This document shows positions 6,688 to 15,496 of a stretch of 40,641 bases of DNA, piece after piece. The DNA lies in contig VGSF01000035.1 of the NCBI GenBank assembly GCA_016875165.1, positions 1 to 40,641 on the forward strand. Reading direction: 5' to 3'. This DNA comes from Deltaproteobacteria bacterium. GTDB taxonomy: Bacteria; Desulfobacterota; SM23-61. The notes under the pieces are model-generated. The model was not told the origin of the DNA. It saw only the letters and a program-made list of their open reading frames with translations, and did not search any database. A program made the translations under genes and the position numbers. The first letter of the stretch is position 1; each line of letters starts with the position of its first letter.

Positions 6688-9090
6688 TCATATTTTCTTT
6701 TTTTTATATACTTTTTTCCCCGAGGCCGACGGGCCTTTTTCTTCGGGAGTCTCCCTTCCTTCGCGATGGGCAGAGGTCATTTTTTTTGTATAGCGGCATT
6801 TGGGATAATTGCTGCAGGCGATGAACTGGCCGAAGCGCCCTCGGCGGTAAACCAGGGGAGATCCGCATTTTTCGCAGTCGTCTCCCGTATGGATTGACAC
6901 ACCTTTCGCATCAGCTTCCCCGCCAGCCGGAGCGATTTTTTGGGTATTTTTACACTTGGGATACGTGGAGCAGGCCAGGAATTTTCCGAAGCGTCCGGTT
7001 TTGATAACCATGGATGCGCCGCACTTATCGCAGGTTTCCGAGCTCTGTTCATCCTGGGTCACCTCAACTTTCCCCTCGCCGTTAACCAGAATCTTCTTGG
7101 TGTTTTTGCATTTGGGATAGTTGGAGCAGGCCAGGAATTTTCCGAAGCGCCCGGTCTTGACGGCCATGGAAGCGCCGCACTTCTCGCAGGCCTCCTGCAC
7201 AGGCTCTTCCCGCACAATCTCTACCTCCCCTGTTCCATTGCGCTGGAATTCTTTTGTATTCTTACATTCAGGGTAGTTGGAACAGGCTAAAAATTGGCCG
7301 TGGCGCCCGAGCTTGATGACCATGGGGGCGTCGCATTTGTCACAGCGCAGATCTGTGGGCATGCCTTTTCCTTTCAAATCCTGCATCTGCCTCTTGGCTT
7401 TTTCCAGGTCTTTCTGGAAAGGTTCATAAAAATCCTCGAGGGCTTGCACCCAGGGCAAACGTCCTTCTTCCACTTTATCCAGCTCGTCTTCCATCTGGGC
7501 CGTGAATTGAACGTCGAGGATGGCCGGGAAGTTTTCTACCAGTAAATCAGAGACCAAACATCCCAATTCCGTCGGGTACAGCCGGCCCTTCTCCTTGGCC
7601 ACGTATTCTCTCTCCTGAATGTTGTCGAGGATGGCGGCATAGGTGGAAGGACGGCCAATTCCTTTCTCCTCGAGTTCCCTGATCAGAGTGGCTTCCGTGT
7701 ACCGCGGAGGTGGTTGAGTATAGTGCTGTTCCGGGGTCAGTTGCAGGAGCTTGAGGGCTTCGCCTACAGTCAGATCCGGCAACTTTCCTTCTTCCTGGTT
7801 CTCCCCGGCGGCGTTTTCATCGGCGGTTTCGATATACAGGGTCATGAAACCCGGAAAGAGAAGGGTTGAGCCATTGGCCCGGAAAAGATATTTTCCAGCC
7901 TGGATTTCCACGGCAGTCTGATCATAAACAGCCGGGTTCATTTGGCAGGCCACGAAGCGATTCCAGATGAGTTCGTAGAGGGCAAACTGGTCTTTGTCGA
8001 GGAACGGTTTCACCGCTGCCGGATCGCGAATTACAGAAGTGGGGCGGATGGCTTCATGGGCTTCCTGGGCTGTCTTGCGGCTCTTGTAGAAGTTCGGTTT
8101 CTCGGGCAGATACTCGGGTCCGAATTTTTCCGCAATAAACCGGCGCACATCCTTAAGCGCTTCCGAAGAAATGCGCACCGAGTCGGTGCGCATGTAAGTA
8201 ATCAGCCCGACCGGCCCTTCCTGCCCGAGATCAACTCCCTCATAAAGCCTCTGGGCCAGGGACATGGTCTTTTTGGCGGTAAAGCGCAGTTTTCGCCAGG
8301 CTTCCTGCTGGAGATGACTGGTGATGTAAGGGGGAGAGGGATTTTTTTTCCGCTCCTTCCTTTCGACCTCTTTGACGGAAAAAGAGCAGGGGAATAGATC
8401 TTGGAGAATGGCCTTCGCTTCCCCTTCGTTTTTAATGTTGGCCTTTTTGGAATCGATTCGCGCCAGAATGGCCCGGAAGGAAGGGGGCGCGCTGCCTTCC
8501 AGGAGAGCCTGGATTGTCCAATACTCCTGGGATATGAAGGCCTGGATTTCCTTCTCCCGCTCGCAGATGAGCCGTACAGCCACCGATTGCACCCGCCCGG
8601 CGCTTAAACCCCGCCGGACTTTATCCCAAAGCAGCGGACTGATCAGATAACCTACCAACCGGTCGAGGATGCGGCGGGCCTGCTGGGCTTCGAATTTATC
8701 TTTGTTCAAACGCTCGGGCTTAAGGATCGCTTCCCGAACGCTGCGAGCGGTAATCTCGTTAAACAGGACGCGGTGGATCTTTCCCGGCGCCCGGTTCAGT
8801 TCTTCGGCAATGTGCCAGGCGATGGCCTCTCCTTCCCGGTCAGGGTCTGTTGCCAAATAAATGGAATCTGCCTTCTCCGCGGCTTTTTTAATCTCTTTCA
8901 AGATTTTGATCTTTCCCTTAATGACCTGGTACTGGGGGACAAAGCCGCTCTCGATGTCAACACCCAGGCGGCTTTCCGGAAGGTCTTTGACATGCCCCAC
9001 CGAGGCCTTGATGATGAAATTATCTTTCAGGTAATTTGCAATCGTCCGGGCCTTGGCCGGCGATTCAACAATGACTAAGGAACTGGACAT
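6688..9090 (-). CDS. topA: DNA topoisomerase I (type IA) with four C-terminal zinc-finger modules
   Basis: Relaxes negatively supercoiled DNA. The 800-residue protein begins with the Toprim domain (VIVESPAKARTIANYLK, Glu9; TDPDREGEAIAWH with Asp82, Asp84, Glu86) and contains the catalytic-tyrosine motif GLITYMRTDSVRIS (Tyr299). Downstream are GRPSTYAAILDNIQEREYV and the usual type IA core. The C-terminus from about residue 590 carries four Topo-C4 modules of the form CxKC..GRxGxFxACSxYPxCKxT (one starts CEKC), and then a Lys-rich tail ending SASGKKVYKKKKI. AGGAGA precedes the ATG. dprA lies 128 bp upstream on the same strand, a common pairing in bacteria. Confidence 0.97.
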   Translation of the reverse strand: MSSSLVIVESPAKARTIANYLKDNFIIKASVGHVKDLPESRLGVDIESGFVPQYQVIKGKIKILKEIKKAAEKADSIYLATDPDREGEAIAWHIAEELNRAPGKIHRVLFNEITARSVREAILKPERLNKDKFEAQQARRILDRLVGYLISPLLWDKVRRGLSAGRVQSVAVRLICEREKEIQAFISQEYWTIQALLEGSAPPSFRAILARIDSKKANIKNEGEAKAILQDLFPCSFSVKEVERKERKKNPSPPYITSHLQQEAWRKLRFTAKKTMSLAQRLYEGVDLGQEGPVGLITYMRTDSVRISSEALKDVRRFIAEKFGPEYLPEKPNFYKSRKTAQEAHEAIRPTSVIRDPAAVKPFLDKDQFALYELIWNRFVACQMNPAVYDQTAVEIQAGKYLFRANGSTLLFPGFMTLYIETADENAAGENQEEGKLPDLTVGEALKLLQLTPEQHYTQPPPRYTEATLIRELEEKGIGRPSTYAAILDNIQEREYVAKEKGRLYPTELGCLVSDLLVENFPAILDVQFTAQMEDELDKVEEGRLPWVQALEDFYEPFQKDLEKAKRQMQDLKGKGMPTDLRCDKCDAPMVIKLGRHGQFLACSNYPECKNTKEFQRNGTGEVEIVREEPVQEACEKCGASMAVKTGRFGKFLACSNYPKCKNTKKILVNGEGKVEVTQDEQSSETCDKCGASMVIKTGRFGKFLACSTYPKCKNTQKIAPAGGEADAKGVSIHTGDDCEKCGSPLVYRRGRFGQFIACSNYPKCRYTKKMTSAHREGRETPEEKGPSASGKKVYKKKKI

Positions 9091-9218
9091 TTTTTCTCCT
9101 AAAAAATTTTTGACCGCAGAGTGCGCAGAGAACGCAGAGGCGTTTAAATTAGAATGGTCAATTCATTTTTTCTGCCGATGACTCCATTGCCAGATTCTCG
9201 GCAATCTCCTCGGTTAAA

Positions 9219-10301
9219 TTAGGTTTTAATAAAGCGCATCCCGGGGAGCTGTTTTATGTGCCCGGCGAGTTCGAGCGTAAGAAGAATCGCCGATACTTTG
9301 GCGCTGGAGAGCCCCGTCTGAGCAGCAACCCGGTCGATGTGCAGGGCTTCCCGCCCCAGGGCGGAAAAGACTTTGGCCTCTTCTTCGGAAAGCTTTGGCT
9401 CCGGGAGCGTTTCAGCGGGCGCGGGCTTAAACAGAGGAAGGATTTCTTCCAGAATGTCCTCAGCCTGAGTGACCAGCTTGGCCCCTTCTTTGATCAACCG
9501 GTTGGTCCCTGCACTCCGCGCCGAATCCACATTGCCGGGGACAGCATAAACATCCCGCCCCTGGTCCAGGGCGAAGCGGGCCGTGATCAAGGAGCCGCTG
9601 CGCAGAGTGGCTTCGACAACAGCCACCCCCAGGGAAAGCCCGCTGATAACCCGGTTGCGGATGGGAAAATGATCGCTGTCCGGCGGGGTCTTAAGAGGAA
9701 ACTCGGAGATAACCGCTCCCTGAGCGGCCACCCGCTCGTATAATTCACGGTTTTCCGGAGGGTAAATAATATCCAGGCCGCAACCTAATACCCCGATGGT
9801 CCTTCCGCCAGCCGCAAGCGCGCCCCGGTGGGCACAAGAATCAACCCCCCTGGCCAGGCCGCTGATGACGGTTACCCCCTTCCTGCTCAAGCCCATGGCT
9901 ATTCGTTCTGCGGCTGATTTGCCGTAAGTTGTCGGGTAGCGGGAGCCTACAACCGCCACGGCCATCCGGTCTTCGGGGATCAGCGATCCCCGAACGTAAA
10001 TAAGGGGCGGAGGGTCGTATATTTGCGTAAGGTTCAGCGGATATTCTTCATCCTCCCAGGTCACCATCTTCGCCCCGCTCTTTTCCGAGAGGCGAAGCTC
10101 TTTTTCCACTATATGCTTCCAATCGAATTTCTTGAGCGAGGCCGCCACCTTCTGCCCGATGCCTTCTACTTTGTTCAGGTCTTTTAAGGAGGCATGAAAG
10201 ACTCCTTTGGGGCTGCCAAAAGCCTGAGTGAGGCGCTTAAAAAGAACGCTGCCTATGCCCGGAGCCATGGAAAGAGCTACCCAATTAAAAAGGTCTTTCA
10301 T
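9219..10301 (-). CDS. dprA: DNA processing protein DprA (Smf family)
   Basis: Binds incoming single-stranded DNA and loads RecA during natural transformation. The gene also occurs widely in species not known to be competent. The 360-residue protein has an N-terminal helix-hairpin-helix/SAM-like region (APGIGSVLFKRLTQAFGS; NKVEGIGQKVAASLKKF). The central Rossmann-like domain follows: VVGSRYPTTYGKSAAERIA, VISGLARGVDSCAHRGAL, GVLGCGLDIIYPPEN, EFPLKTPPDSDHFPIRNRVI, GSLITARFALDQGRDVYAVPG. A C-terminal winged helix completes it (HIDRVAAQTGLSSAKVSAIL). It is full length. It sits between topA and a secreted protein on the same strand. The SD is weak. Confidence 0.96.
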   Translation of the reverse strand: MKDLFNWVALSMAPGIGSVLFKRLTQAFGSPKGVFHASLKDLNKVEGIGQKVAASLKKFDWKHIVEKELRLSEKSGAKMVTWEDEEYPLNLTQIYDPPPLIYVRGSLIPEDRMAVAVVGSRYPTTYGKSAAERIAMGLSRKGVTVISGLARGVDSCAHRGALAAGGRTIGVLGCGLDIIYPPENRELYERVAAQGAVISEFPLKTPPDSDHFPIRNRVISGLSLGVAVVEATLRSGSLITARFALDQGRDVYAVPGNVDSARSAGTNRLIKEGAKLVTQAEDILEEILPLFKPAPAETLPEPKLSEEEAKVFSALGREALHIDRVAAQTGLSSAKVSAILLTLELAGHIKQLPGMRFIKT

Positions 10302-10413
10302 TTATGCTTTATCGCCCCCCAAAAGTCTAACAAAAAAGGGATCGCGGATTTTTTATACCCACAATCCCTGAATCCTTTTCCGAAAGCTGCGTGGCTCTTT
10401 AAAAAATTTGTTT

Positions 10414-11211
10414 TCAATCCGCGCCAGATACGGCTTTATCTCCTTTGTAAATAGCTTGGGAAGAAAGCGTAATTAGGGCGGTTGAGGTTTCCTCCTGTAC
10501 AGAGACAACGACTGCCTCGCCTGCCTTGTTCAAGGGCATTCGGCCTTTTTCATTTTTCAGGATTTCCTTAAAAAAATTACCTATCTGATAAATCTGGAAA
10601 GTAGCCCCCATCACTACCCCATGCTGACTTCCCCGGTCGATGAAGATCAATTCTTTTTGGGTGAGATTCTCCGCGCCCTCCTGGGAGCCAATCACCATCC
10701 CTTCGATTATCTTCTGAGTGCGAATGGGGACGGCCTCAGGAAGTACCGGAGCAGGGACAATTATATGATCGCCAAGAAAGATCGGGCGGTAAGCCTTATG
10801 AATCTTAGCTGCCACAATACGATCTTTTCCTTCCAGGATGACCAGTTCACCCGGAATCAATACCAGGTGGCCGATTTTTTCCCTGGTTACAGGATGAATC
10901 ATAGCCTGACCCAGGCGCACGATCGAGAAACGATCTCCGGGTTTTACTTCCTTTCCCGGCTGCATCTCAACATAAACAACTTCTCCCGCGCTCATGTTGA
11001 CCACCGGATTTATCGAACCGATGATCGATCCCCACGATGGAAGGGTTTTGGCGGTTATGTAGCCGATCGGTTGGCCCCCGTCGGGAAGCCCTTGTTTCGG
11101 GAGATTCAAAGACTTGGTCGCTTGGGCATGACTTTGAGTGGCTTCCCCGAAGATTAAAAACCAAAGGAAAATAATTAACCCTGTACTCAGGGCCAGTTTC
11201 ATCTGCCTCAT
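10414..11211 (-). CDS. Exported protein with FlgT-like C-terminal repeats, function unknown
   Basis: From the ATG at 11211, preceded by GGGGTGGG, the protein is about 265 residues and starts with a signal peptide (MRQMKLALSTGLIIFLWFLI, cleavage probably after SHA). An in-frame TTG at 11256 would add 15 residues and seems less likely. The mature part contains a repeated beta-rich pattern: VKPGDRFSIVRLG.., IGHLVLIPGELVIL and VVMGATFQIYQIG. It resembles FlgT C-terminal-like domains of exported proteins that often lie upstream of dprA in related bacteria, commonly together with a LysM module. No LysM module is visible here. Role unknown; a cell-envelope location is inferred. Confidence 0.65.
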   Translation of the reverse strand: MRQMKLALSTGLIIFLWFLIFGEATQSHAQATKSLNLPKQGLPDGGQPIGYITAKTLPSWGSIIGSINPVVNMSAGEVVYVEMQPGKEVKPGDRFSIVRLGQAMIHPVTREKIGHLVLIPGELVILEGKDRIVAAKIHKAYRPIFLGDHIIVPAPVLPEAVPIRTQKIIEGMVIGSQEGAENLTQKELIFIDRGSQHGVVMGATFQIYQIGNFFKEILKNEKGRMPLNKAGEAVVVSVQEETSTALITLSSQAIYKGDKAVSGAD

Positions 11212-11319
11212 TGCCCACCCCCGAATTTTTTTAATCGGAACGAAGGGTTTGCGCAAGATACATGCCTCTCCGGTTTTTTAAAAATACCTTTCGATTCCGC
11301 TTTTTGTCAAGGATAATTT

Positions 11320-11672
11320 TTCCCACCTTTTACTTTTGATTATCTCGTAAAAAGTCGTCACTCCGGTGAAAACCGGAGTCCAGAGGTTTGATAACTCGGT
11401 GAAATAACTGGATTCCGGCTGGAGTTTATCCCGATGAAAATCGGGGCCGGAATGACGGTGAAAGGGGCTTTCGGACTTTTTACGCGATCATCACTTTTGA
11501 TTTTCGTTCATAAATTCAGAATAATAGTCAGGACCCGGCCCGGACGGGAGGGGGAATCTTTCGGGAGCACAAGGCAGTACTTCTTTCGCTCCCTCTTTCA
11601 TCCCCCTCCCGTCCGGGCATCGTCTATCGCTGTGAATCAATCAATCAATTTATTGAAAAGTGAAGGAGGATT
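11320..11672. repeat. Family D element, copy D2 (decayed, interrupted by A2)
   Basis: The right part (from CACTTTTGATTTTCGTTC at 11492 to AAAAGTGAAGGAGGA near 11670) matches, inverted, the termini and GGGAGGGGGA..TCCCCCTCCCGT interior of copy D1 (34703-35000). The left terminus (CCACCTTTTACTTTTGAT, ending 11340) is separated from the rest by element A2. The terminal repeats have diverged, so the outer limits are approximate. Confidence 0.55.
11337..11493. repeat. Family A inverted-repeat element, copy A2, inserted in D2
   Basis: Ends TGATTATCTCGTAAAAAGTC and GACTTTTTACGCGATCATCA. The interior carries the same CACTCCGGTGAAAACCGGAG and GGATTCCGGC modules as A1. CTTT flanks both ends (11333-11336 and 11494-11497), a likely 4-bp target duplication, and the two D2 halves resume on either side. 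Confidence 0.75.
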
Positions 11673-11802
11673 TTGCCTTTGACTTTCGGAAGGGGGATGG
11701 TAAAATAGCGCCGGTTCAGGGAGCGCCCGCAACGGAAGGAGATGAAGGAGAATTATGAACGTTTCGTTGCTGGAGGTGATGAATAGAGAAAGGAGTAACC
11801 CG

Positions 11803-12948
11803 ATGGATTTTGAACTAAGTGAAGAACAAAAGATGATTCAACAGATGGCCCGTGATTTTGCCGAAAATGAAATTAAACCCAAGGCCCCGGAACTGGATAA
11901 AACAGAACGTCACCCGGTGGAAATAGTCCAGAAAATGGCTGAACTTAACCTAATGGGCATGGCCATCCCGGACGTTTATGGCGGAGGGGGAGCCGACGTT
12001 GTCAGTTACGCGGTGGCCCTGGAAGAAATTTCCCGGGGATGCGCCAGCGTGGGAGTGATCATGTCTGTGAATAACTCCCTGGTCTGCGATCCCATTTCCA
12101 CCTTCGGCACAGAAGAACAAAAGCAAAAATATCTTACTCCCCTGGCTTCAGGGAAAAAGCTGGGTTGCTTCGGATTGACCGAACCAGAAGCCGGGTCAGA
12201 TGCGTCTGCCCAGAAGACTACAGCCGTTCTCCAGGGGGATGAATGGATAATCAACGGCAAGAAAAACTTTATTACCAACGGAAACGTGTCTGACTATTGC
12301 GTGCTCATGGCCATGACCGATAAGAGCAAAGGGTACAAGGGGATCAGCGCCTTTATCGTGGATTGTAAGACTCCTGGCTTTTCCGTAGGGGCGGTGGAGA
12401 AGAAGTTGGGAATAAAGGCTTCCGGGACAGCCGAGTTGATCATGGAAGATTGCCGCATCCCCAAAGAGAATCTCCTCGGTCAGGTAGGCCAGGGATTTTA
12501 TGTGGCCATGAATACATTGGACGGGGGGCGGATCGGGATTGCCGCCCAGGCTCTGGGTATTGCCCGCGCCGCCTTGGAGGCATCCACGGAATATTCCCGG
12601 ACCCGGGTGCAGTTCGGGAAACCCATTTCCCAGTTCCAGGCCATTCAATGGATGATCGCCGACATGGCCACCGAGCTGGATGCTGCCCGGCTATTGACCC
12701 TCCGGGCCGCCTTTCTGAAGGATCACAAACAGCGCTACGAAAAAGAGGCGGCCATGGCCAAGCTGTATGCTTCGGAAGCGGCCAGCCGCATAACCACCAG
12801 GGCAATTCAAATTCATGGGGGATATGGGTACATTCAAGAATACAACGTGGAAAGGCATTTCCGCGACGCCCGGATCACGGAGATATATGAAGGGACTTCC
12901 GAAGTTATGAGGCTGGTCATATCGAGTAACATCCTGAAGGGAAGATAA
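11803..12948 (+). CDS. Acyl-CoA dehydrogenase, short-chain (butyryl-CoA dehydrogenase-like)
   Basis: FAD enzyme that oxidises a short acyl-CoA to the 2-enoyl-CoA, or works in reverse in fermentation. The start at 11803 is chosen because AAGGAGTAACCCG precedes it and the protein then begins MDFELSEEQKMIQQMARDFA, the normal family N-terminus; the earlier ATG at 11755 would add 16 atypical residues. The 381-residue length is standard. Motifs: GCFGLTEPEAGSDASAQKT (121-139), IQIHGGYGYIQEYNVERHFR (336-355), ITEIYEGTSEVMRLVI with catalytic Glu363. It is followed on the same strand by abfD and a thiolase, which suggests a C4 acyl-CoA pathway. No electron-transfer flavoprotein gene is in the window. 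Confidence 0.93.
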   Translation: MDFELSEEQKMIQQMARDFAENEIKPKAPELDKTERHPVEIVQKMAELNLMGMAIPDVYGGGGADVVSYAVALEEISRGCASVGVIMSVNNSLVCDPISTFGTEEQKQKYLTPLASGKKLGCFGLTEPEAGSDASAQKTTAVLQGDEWIINGKKNFITNGNVSDYCVLMAMTDKSKGYKGISAFIVDCKTPGFSVGAVEKKLGIKASGTAELIMEDCRIPKENLLGQVGQGFYVAMNTLDGGRIGIAAQALGIARAALEASTEYSRTRVQFGKPISQFQAIQWMIADMATELDAARLLTLRAAFLKDHKQRYEKEAAMAKLYASEAASRITTRAIQIHGGYGYIQEYNVERHFRDARITEIYEGTSEVMRLVISSNILKGR

Positions 12949-13003
12949 TGAAGGCAGAATAAAAAAGATAGAATACAGCATTCAGAAGAAAAATAAAAGG
13001 AAT

Positions 13004-13271
13004 GTAACAGTTTAGCCCTTTGAAAAGAGGGGAAGCGTAAAGGCCCGGCCCATGGATGGCCAGGTGGCCACGACGGACCGCTTGGAATCATAAGGCGCTG
13101 ATTTCTCCGCGGATGGGGGGGGGAAGAAACCCCCCGCCTCCTTCTGCGGAAACACGATGGGGGCTTCGTAACTCAGCCGGAACCCGGCCGATGCTTCCAG
13201 CGCGTTCCGCCCTGGCCACCGGGCCTCAACAAAGGTGGTCACGCCATTTTTTCAAACAGCTAAATTGACAC
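13004..13271. repeat. Family B inverted-repeat element, copy B2
   Basis: About 268 bp from GTAACAGTTTAGC to GCTAAATTGACAC (right end slightly diverged). The interior shares CTTGGAATCATAAGGCGCTGA and GATGCTTCCAGCGCGTTCCG-like blocks with B1, B3 and B4. Flanked by AAAGGAAT (12996-13003) and AAAAGAAT (13272-13279), an 8-bp target duplication with one mismatch. It ends 117 bp before abfD. Confidence 0.8.
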
Positions 13272-13388
13272 AAAAGAATTTATTCTGACTTCTGACTCCT
13301 GGATTCTGAACTGAATTATGTTGCGGGATTCTACCAGCAGAGGGCTTTTCCCTTAAAAAAAGATAATGGACAAGGAAGGGGTTGGAAA

Positions 13389-14837
13389 ATGATCAATACC
13401 AAAGAAGATTACATCAACAGCCTGAAAAAGCTGAACCACGTAGTCTATTATAAAGGAAAGCGGGTGAAGGACATTACCACTCACCCGGCTTTTTTACCCC
13501 ATATCAACGCCGCCGCTAAAACCTATGAACTTGCTCTCCTGCCGGAACATGAAGATCTGATGACGGCCACCTCCCACCTGACCGGCAAGAAGATCAATCG
13601 CTTTACCCACATCCATCAGAACCGGGATGATCTGATCAAGAAGGTGCAGATGCTCCGGCTCATTTCCCACGAAACCGGAAGCTGCTTTCAGCGCTGCGTG
13701 GGGTTCGATGCCCTGAATGCCCTATACAGCACGACCTATGAGATCGACGAAAAATACGGGACACCCTACCATTCACGACTCAGGAAGTTCATCGAATACA
13801 TCCAGGACAATAATTATATGGTTGTCGGTTCGATGACCGATCCCAAGGGTGACCGTTCCAAAAGCCCCAGCCAGCAAGCCGACCCGGACCTTTTTACCCA
13901 TATCGTGGAAAAGAAGGAAGAAGGGATCGTCATTCGCGGGGCCAAAGCCCATCAAACCGGCGCGGTCAACTCCCACGAAATGCTTATCATGCCGACACAG
14001 GCCATGCGGCCGGAAGATAAAGACTATGCCGTGGCCTGCGCGGTTCCGGTAAATGCCTCCGGCGTGACCATGATCTTCGGCCGGCAGACCAATGAAGAGA
14101 GGAAATTTGAGGGAGAAGGAATTGACACCGGCAATCCGGAGTTCGGCCTGGTGGGCGGGGAAGCCCTGGTCGTTCTGGAAAATGTATTCGTTCCCTGGGA
14201 GCGGGTTTTCATGTGCGGCGAAGTGGAATTTGCCGGCGCTCTGGTAGAACGTTTTGCTTCCCTGCATAGGCAGAATTACGGCGGGTGCAAGGGGGGGTTG
14301 GCCGATGTTCTGGTGGGAGCCAGCGCCCTGGCCGCGGATTACCAGGGGACCTCTCAGGCTTCCCACGTGCGCGATAAACTCGCGGAGATGACCCATCTGG
14401 CCGAAACCGTTTATACCGGAAGCATAGCCTGTTCGGCCTTGGGCCACAGGATGAAAGCGGGGAACTGGGAACCGGATACCCTACTGGCCAACACCACAAA
14501 ATATAATGTTACAAAAAACGTTTATGAGGTGGCCCGGCTGGCCCATGACATTGCCGGCGGGATCATTGCCACCATGCCCTTCGAAGATGACCTGAAGAAT
14601 CCCGAGGTGGCCAAGTACGTGGAGAAATATTTGAAAGGGGTAGCCAATATTTCCACAAAAGATCGCATGCGCCTGCTCCGGCTAATCGAGAACATGACCG
14701 GCGGAACGGCCCTGGCCGAATCCATGCATGGAGCAGGTTCTCCCCAGGCGCAGAAGGTCATGTACATGCGCGCCGGAAATTTGGAACAGAAGAAAAAAAT
14801 GGCCAAGAAACTGGCCAAGATTTCAGAGAAAGGATAA
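13389..14837 (+). CDS. abfD: 4-hydroxybutyryl-CoA dehydratase / vinylacetyl-CoA delta-isomerase
   Basis: Radical-type FAD and [4Fe-4S] enzyme that dehydrates 4-hydroxybutyryl-CoA to crotonyl-CoA and isomerises vinylacetyl-CoA. The 482-residue length is close to the Clostridium aminobutyricum enzyme (about 490). The cluster ligands are all present: Cys99 and Cys103 in GSCFQRCVGFDALNAL, and His293 and Cys300 in SLHRQNYGGCKGG, matching the known ligand set C99/C103/H292/C299 with a one-residue offset. Flavin-region motifs include RGAKAHQTGAVNSHEMLIMP and VPWERVFMCGEV. AAGGAAGGGG precedes the ATG. Neighbouring acyl-CoA dehydrogenase and thiolase genes fit a 4-hydroxybutyrate/4-aminobutyrate or butyrate pathway. 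Repeat elements separate it from both. Confidence 0.94.
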   Translation: MINTKEDYINSLKKLNHVVYYKGKRVKDITTHPAFLPHINAAAKTYELALLPEHEDLMTATSHLTGKKINRFTHIHQNRDDLIKKVQMLRLISHETGSCFQRCVGFDALNALYSTTYEIDEKYGTPYHSRLRKFIEYIQDNNYMVVGSMTDPKGDRSKSPSQQADPDLFTHIVEKKEEGIVIRGAKAHQTGAVNSHEMLIMPTQAMRPEDKDYAVACAVPVNASGVTMIFGRQTNEERKFEGEGIDTGNPEFGLVGGEALVVLENVFVPWERVFMCGEVEFAGALVERFASLHRQNYGGCKGGLADVLVGASALAADYQGTSQASHVRDKLAEMTHLAETVYTGSIACSALGHRMKAGNWEPDTLLANTTKYNVTKNVYEVARLAHDIAGGIIATMPFEDDLKNPEVAKYVEKYLKGVANISTKDRMRLLRLIENMTGGTALAESMHGAGSPQAQKVMYMRAGNLEQKKKMAKKLAKISEKG

Positions 14838-14873
14838 AAAGGATTCATCGCAGAGATAGCCGAAAAATAATTA

Positions 14874-14897
14874 AATTGTATAGGAAATTCCTTTTTT
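14874..14897. repeat. Short dispersed motif AATTGTATAGGAAWTTCCTTTT, first of three copies
   Basis: The motif centres on the small palindrome GGAAATTCC (or GGAATTTCC). Further copies lie at 15276-15299 and 34131-34152, all in the same orientation. The first two flank element B3. No function is recognised. Confidence 0.55.
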
Positions 14898-14898
14898 C

Positions 14899-15163
14899 GT
14901 AACACTTAGCTCTTGGAAAAAAGGTGTGTTGTAAGGGCCAAGGGATTCCAGGGGCCGGGGGCCAGAGCGTAACGCTTGGAATCATAAGGCGCTAATTTCT
15001 CCGCATATGGGGCGGGCAAGAACCCCCGCCTCCTCCGGAGGAAACGATCTTTTATCCTCGTAGCCAAGCGGAAACCCAACCGATGCTTCCGGCGCGTTCC
15101 GCTCTAACCCCCGGCCCTCAACAAAGGCTTTAATACCATTTTTTCAAATCGCTAAACTGTTAC
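14899..15163. repeat. Family B inverted-repeat element, copy B3 (inverted orientation)
   Basis: 265 bp from GTAACACTTAGCTC to GCTAAACTGTTAC, reading as the reverse complement of B1 and B4. Flanked by a perfect 8-bp duplication CTTTTTTC (14891-14898 and 15164-15171). This is the clearest target duplication of the family. Confidence 0.88.
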
Positions 15164-15300
15164 CTTTTTTCAACTTTTGTCCGCCTCAGGCGGATCGCTT
15201 TAGACACTTGACACTTATCCTTTATTTTTTTGGTTTTAAGAACTCTGTGATCTCTGTGCCCTCTGTGGCTAATTTAATTGTATAGGAATTTCCTTTTTTA

Positions 15301-15397
15301 TCCCCCTCCCCCCAACCCCCTCCCGCCAGGGGAGGGGAGATACTGGGGGATCCAAAATTCCCTCCCCCTGGATGGGGGAGGGTTAGGGTGGGGGTGT
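15301..15397. repeat. C/G-run inverted repeat upstream of the thiolase
   Basis: CCCCCTCCCCCCAACCCCCT near the left and GGGGGAGGGTTAGGGTGGGG near the right form an imperfect inverted repeat. Internal hairpins sit at CCCTCCCGCCAGGGGAGGGG and CCCTCCCCCTGGATGGGGGA. Between it and the thiolase start (15398-15496) lies a short CGCAGAG-type fragment (TTCTCAGCGCACTCTGCGG) of the sort also seen at 9110-9135 and 17479-17507. Confidence 0.6.
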
Positions 15398-15496
15398 TAA
15401 TAACTTGATCCGAATTTCGTGTTTCGGATTTATGACACTATTATCTCGGCGTTCTCAGCGCACTCTGCGGTGAGTATTAAAAAAATGGAGGAAAAT

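Noticed and set aside
9110..9135. Regulatory site between topA and dprA
   Set aside because: The CGCAGAG-type sequence recurs at 15443-15470 and 17479-17507 and looks like a common repeat fragment rather than a specific site.
11434..11682. 82-residue plus-strand ORF before the acyl-CoA dehydrogenase
   Set aside because: Composed entirely of elements A2 and D2.
13773..14447. 224-residue minus-strand ORF
   Set aside because: Antisense shadow of abfD, whose frame carries all cluster ligands.
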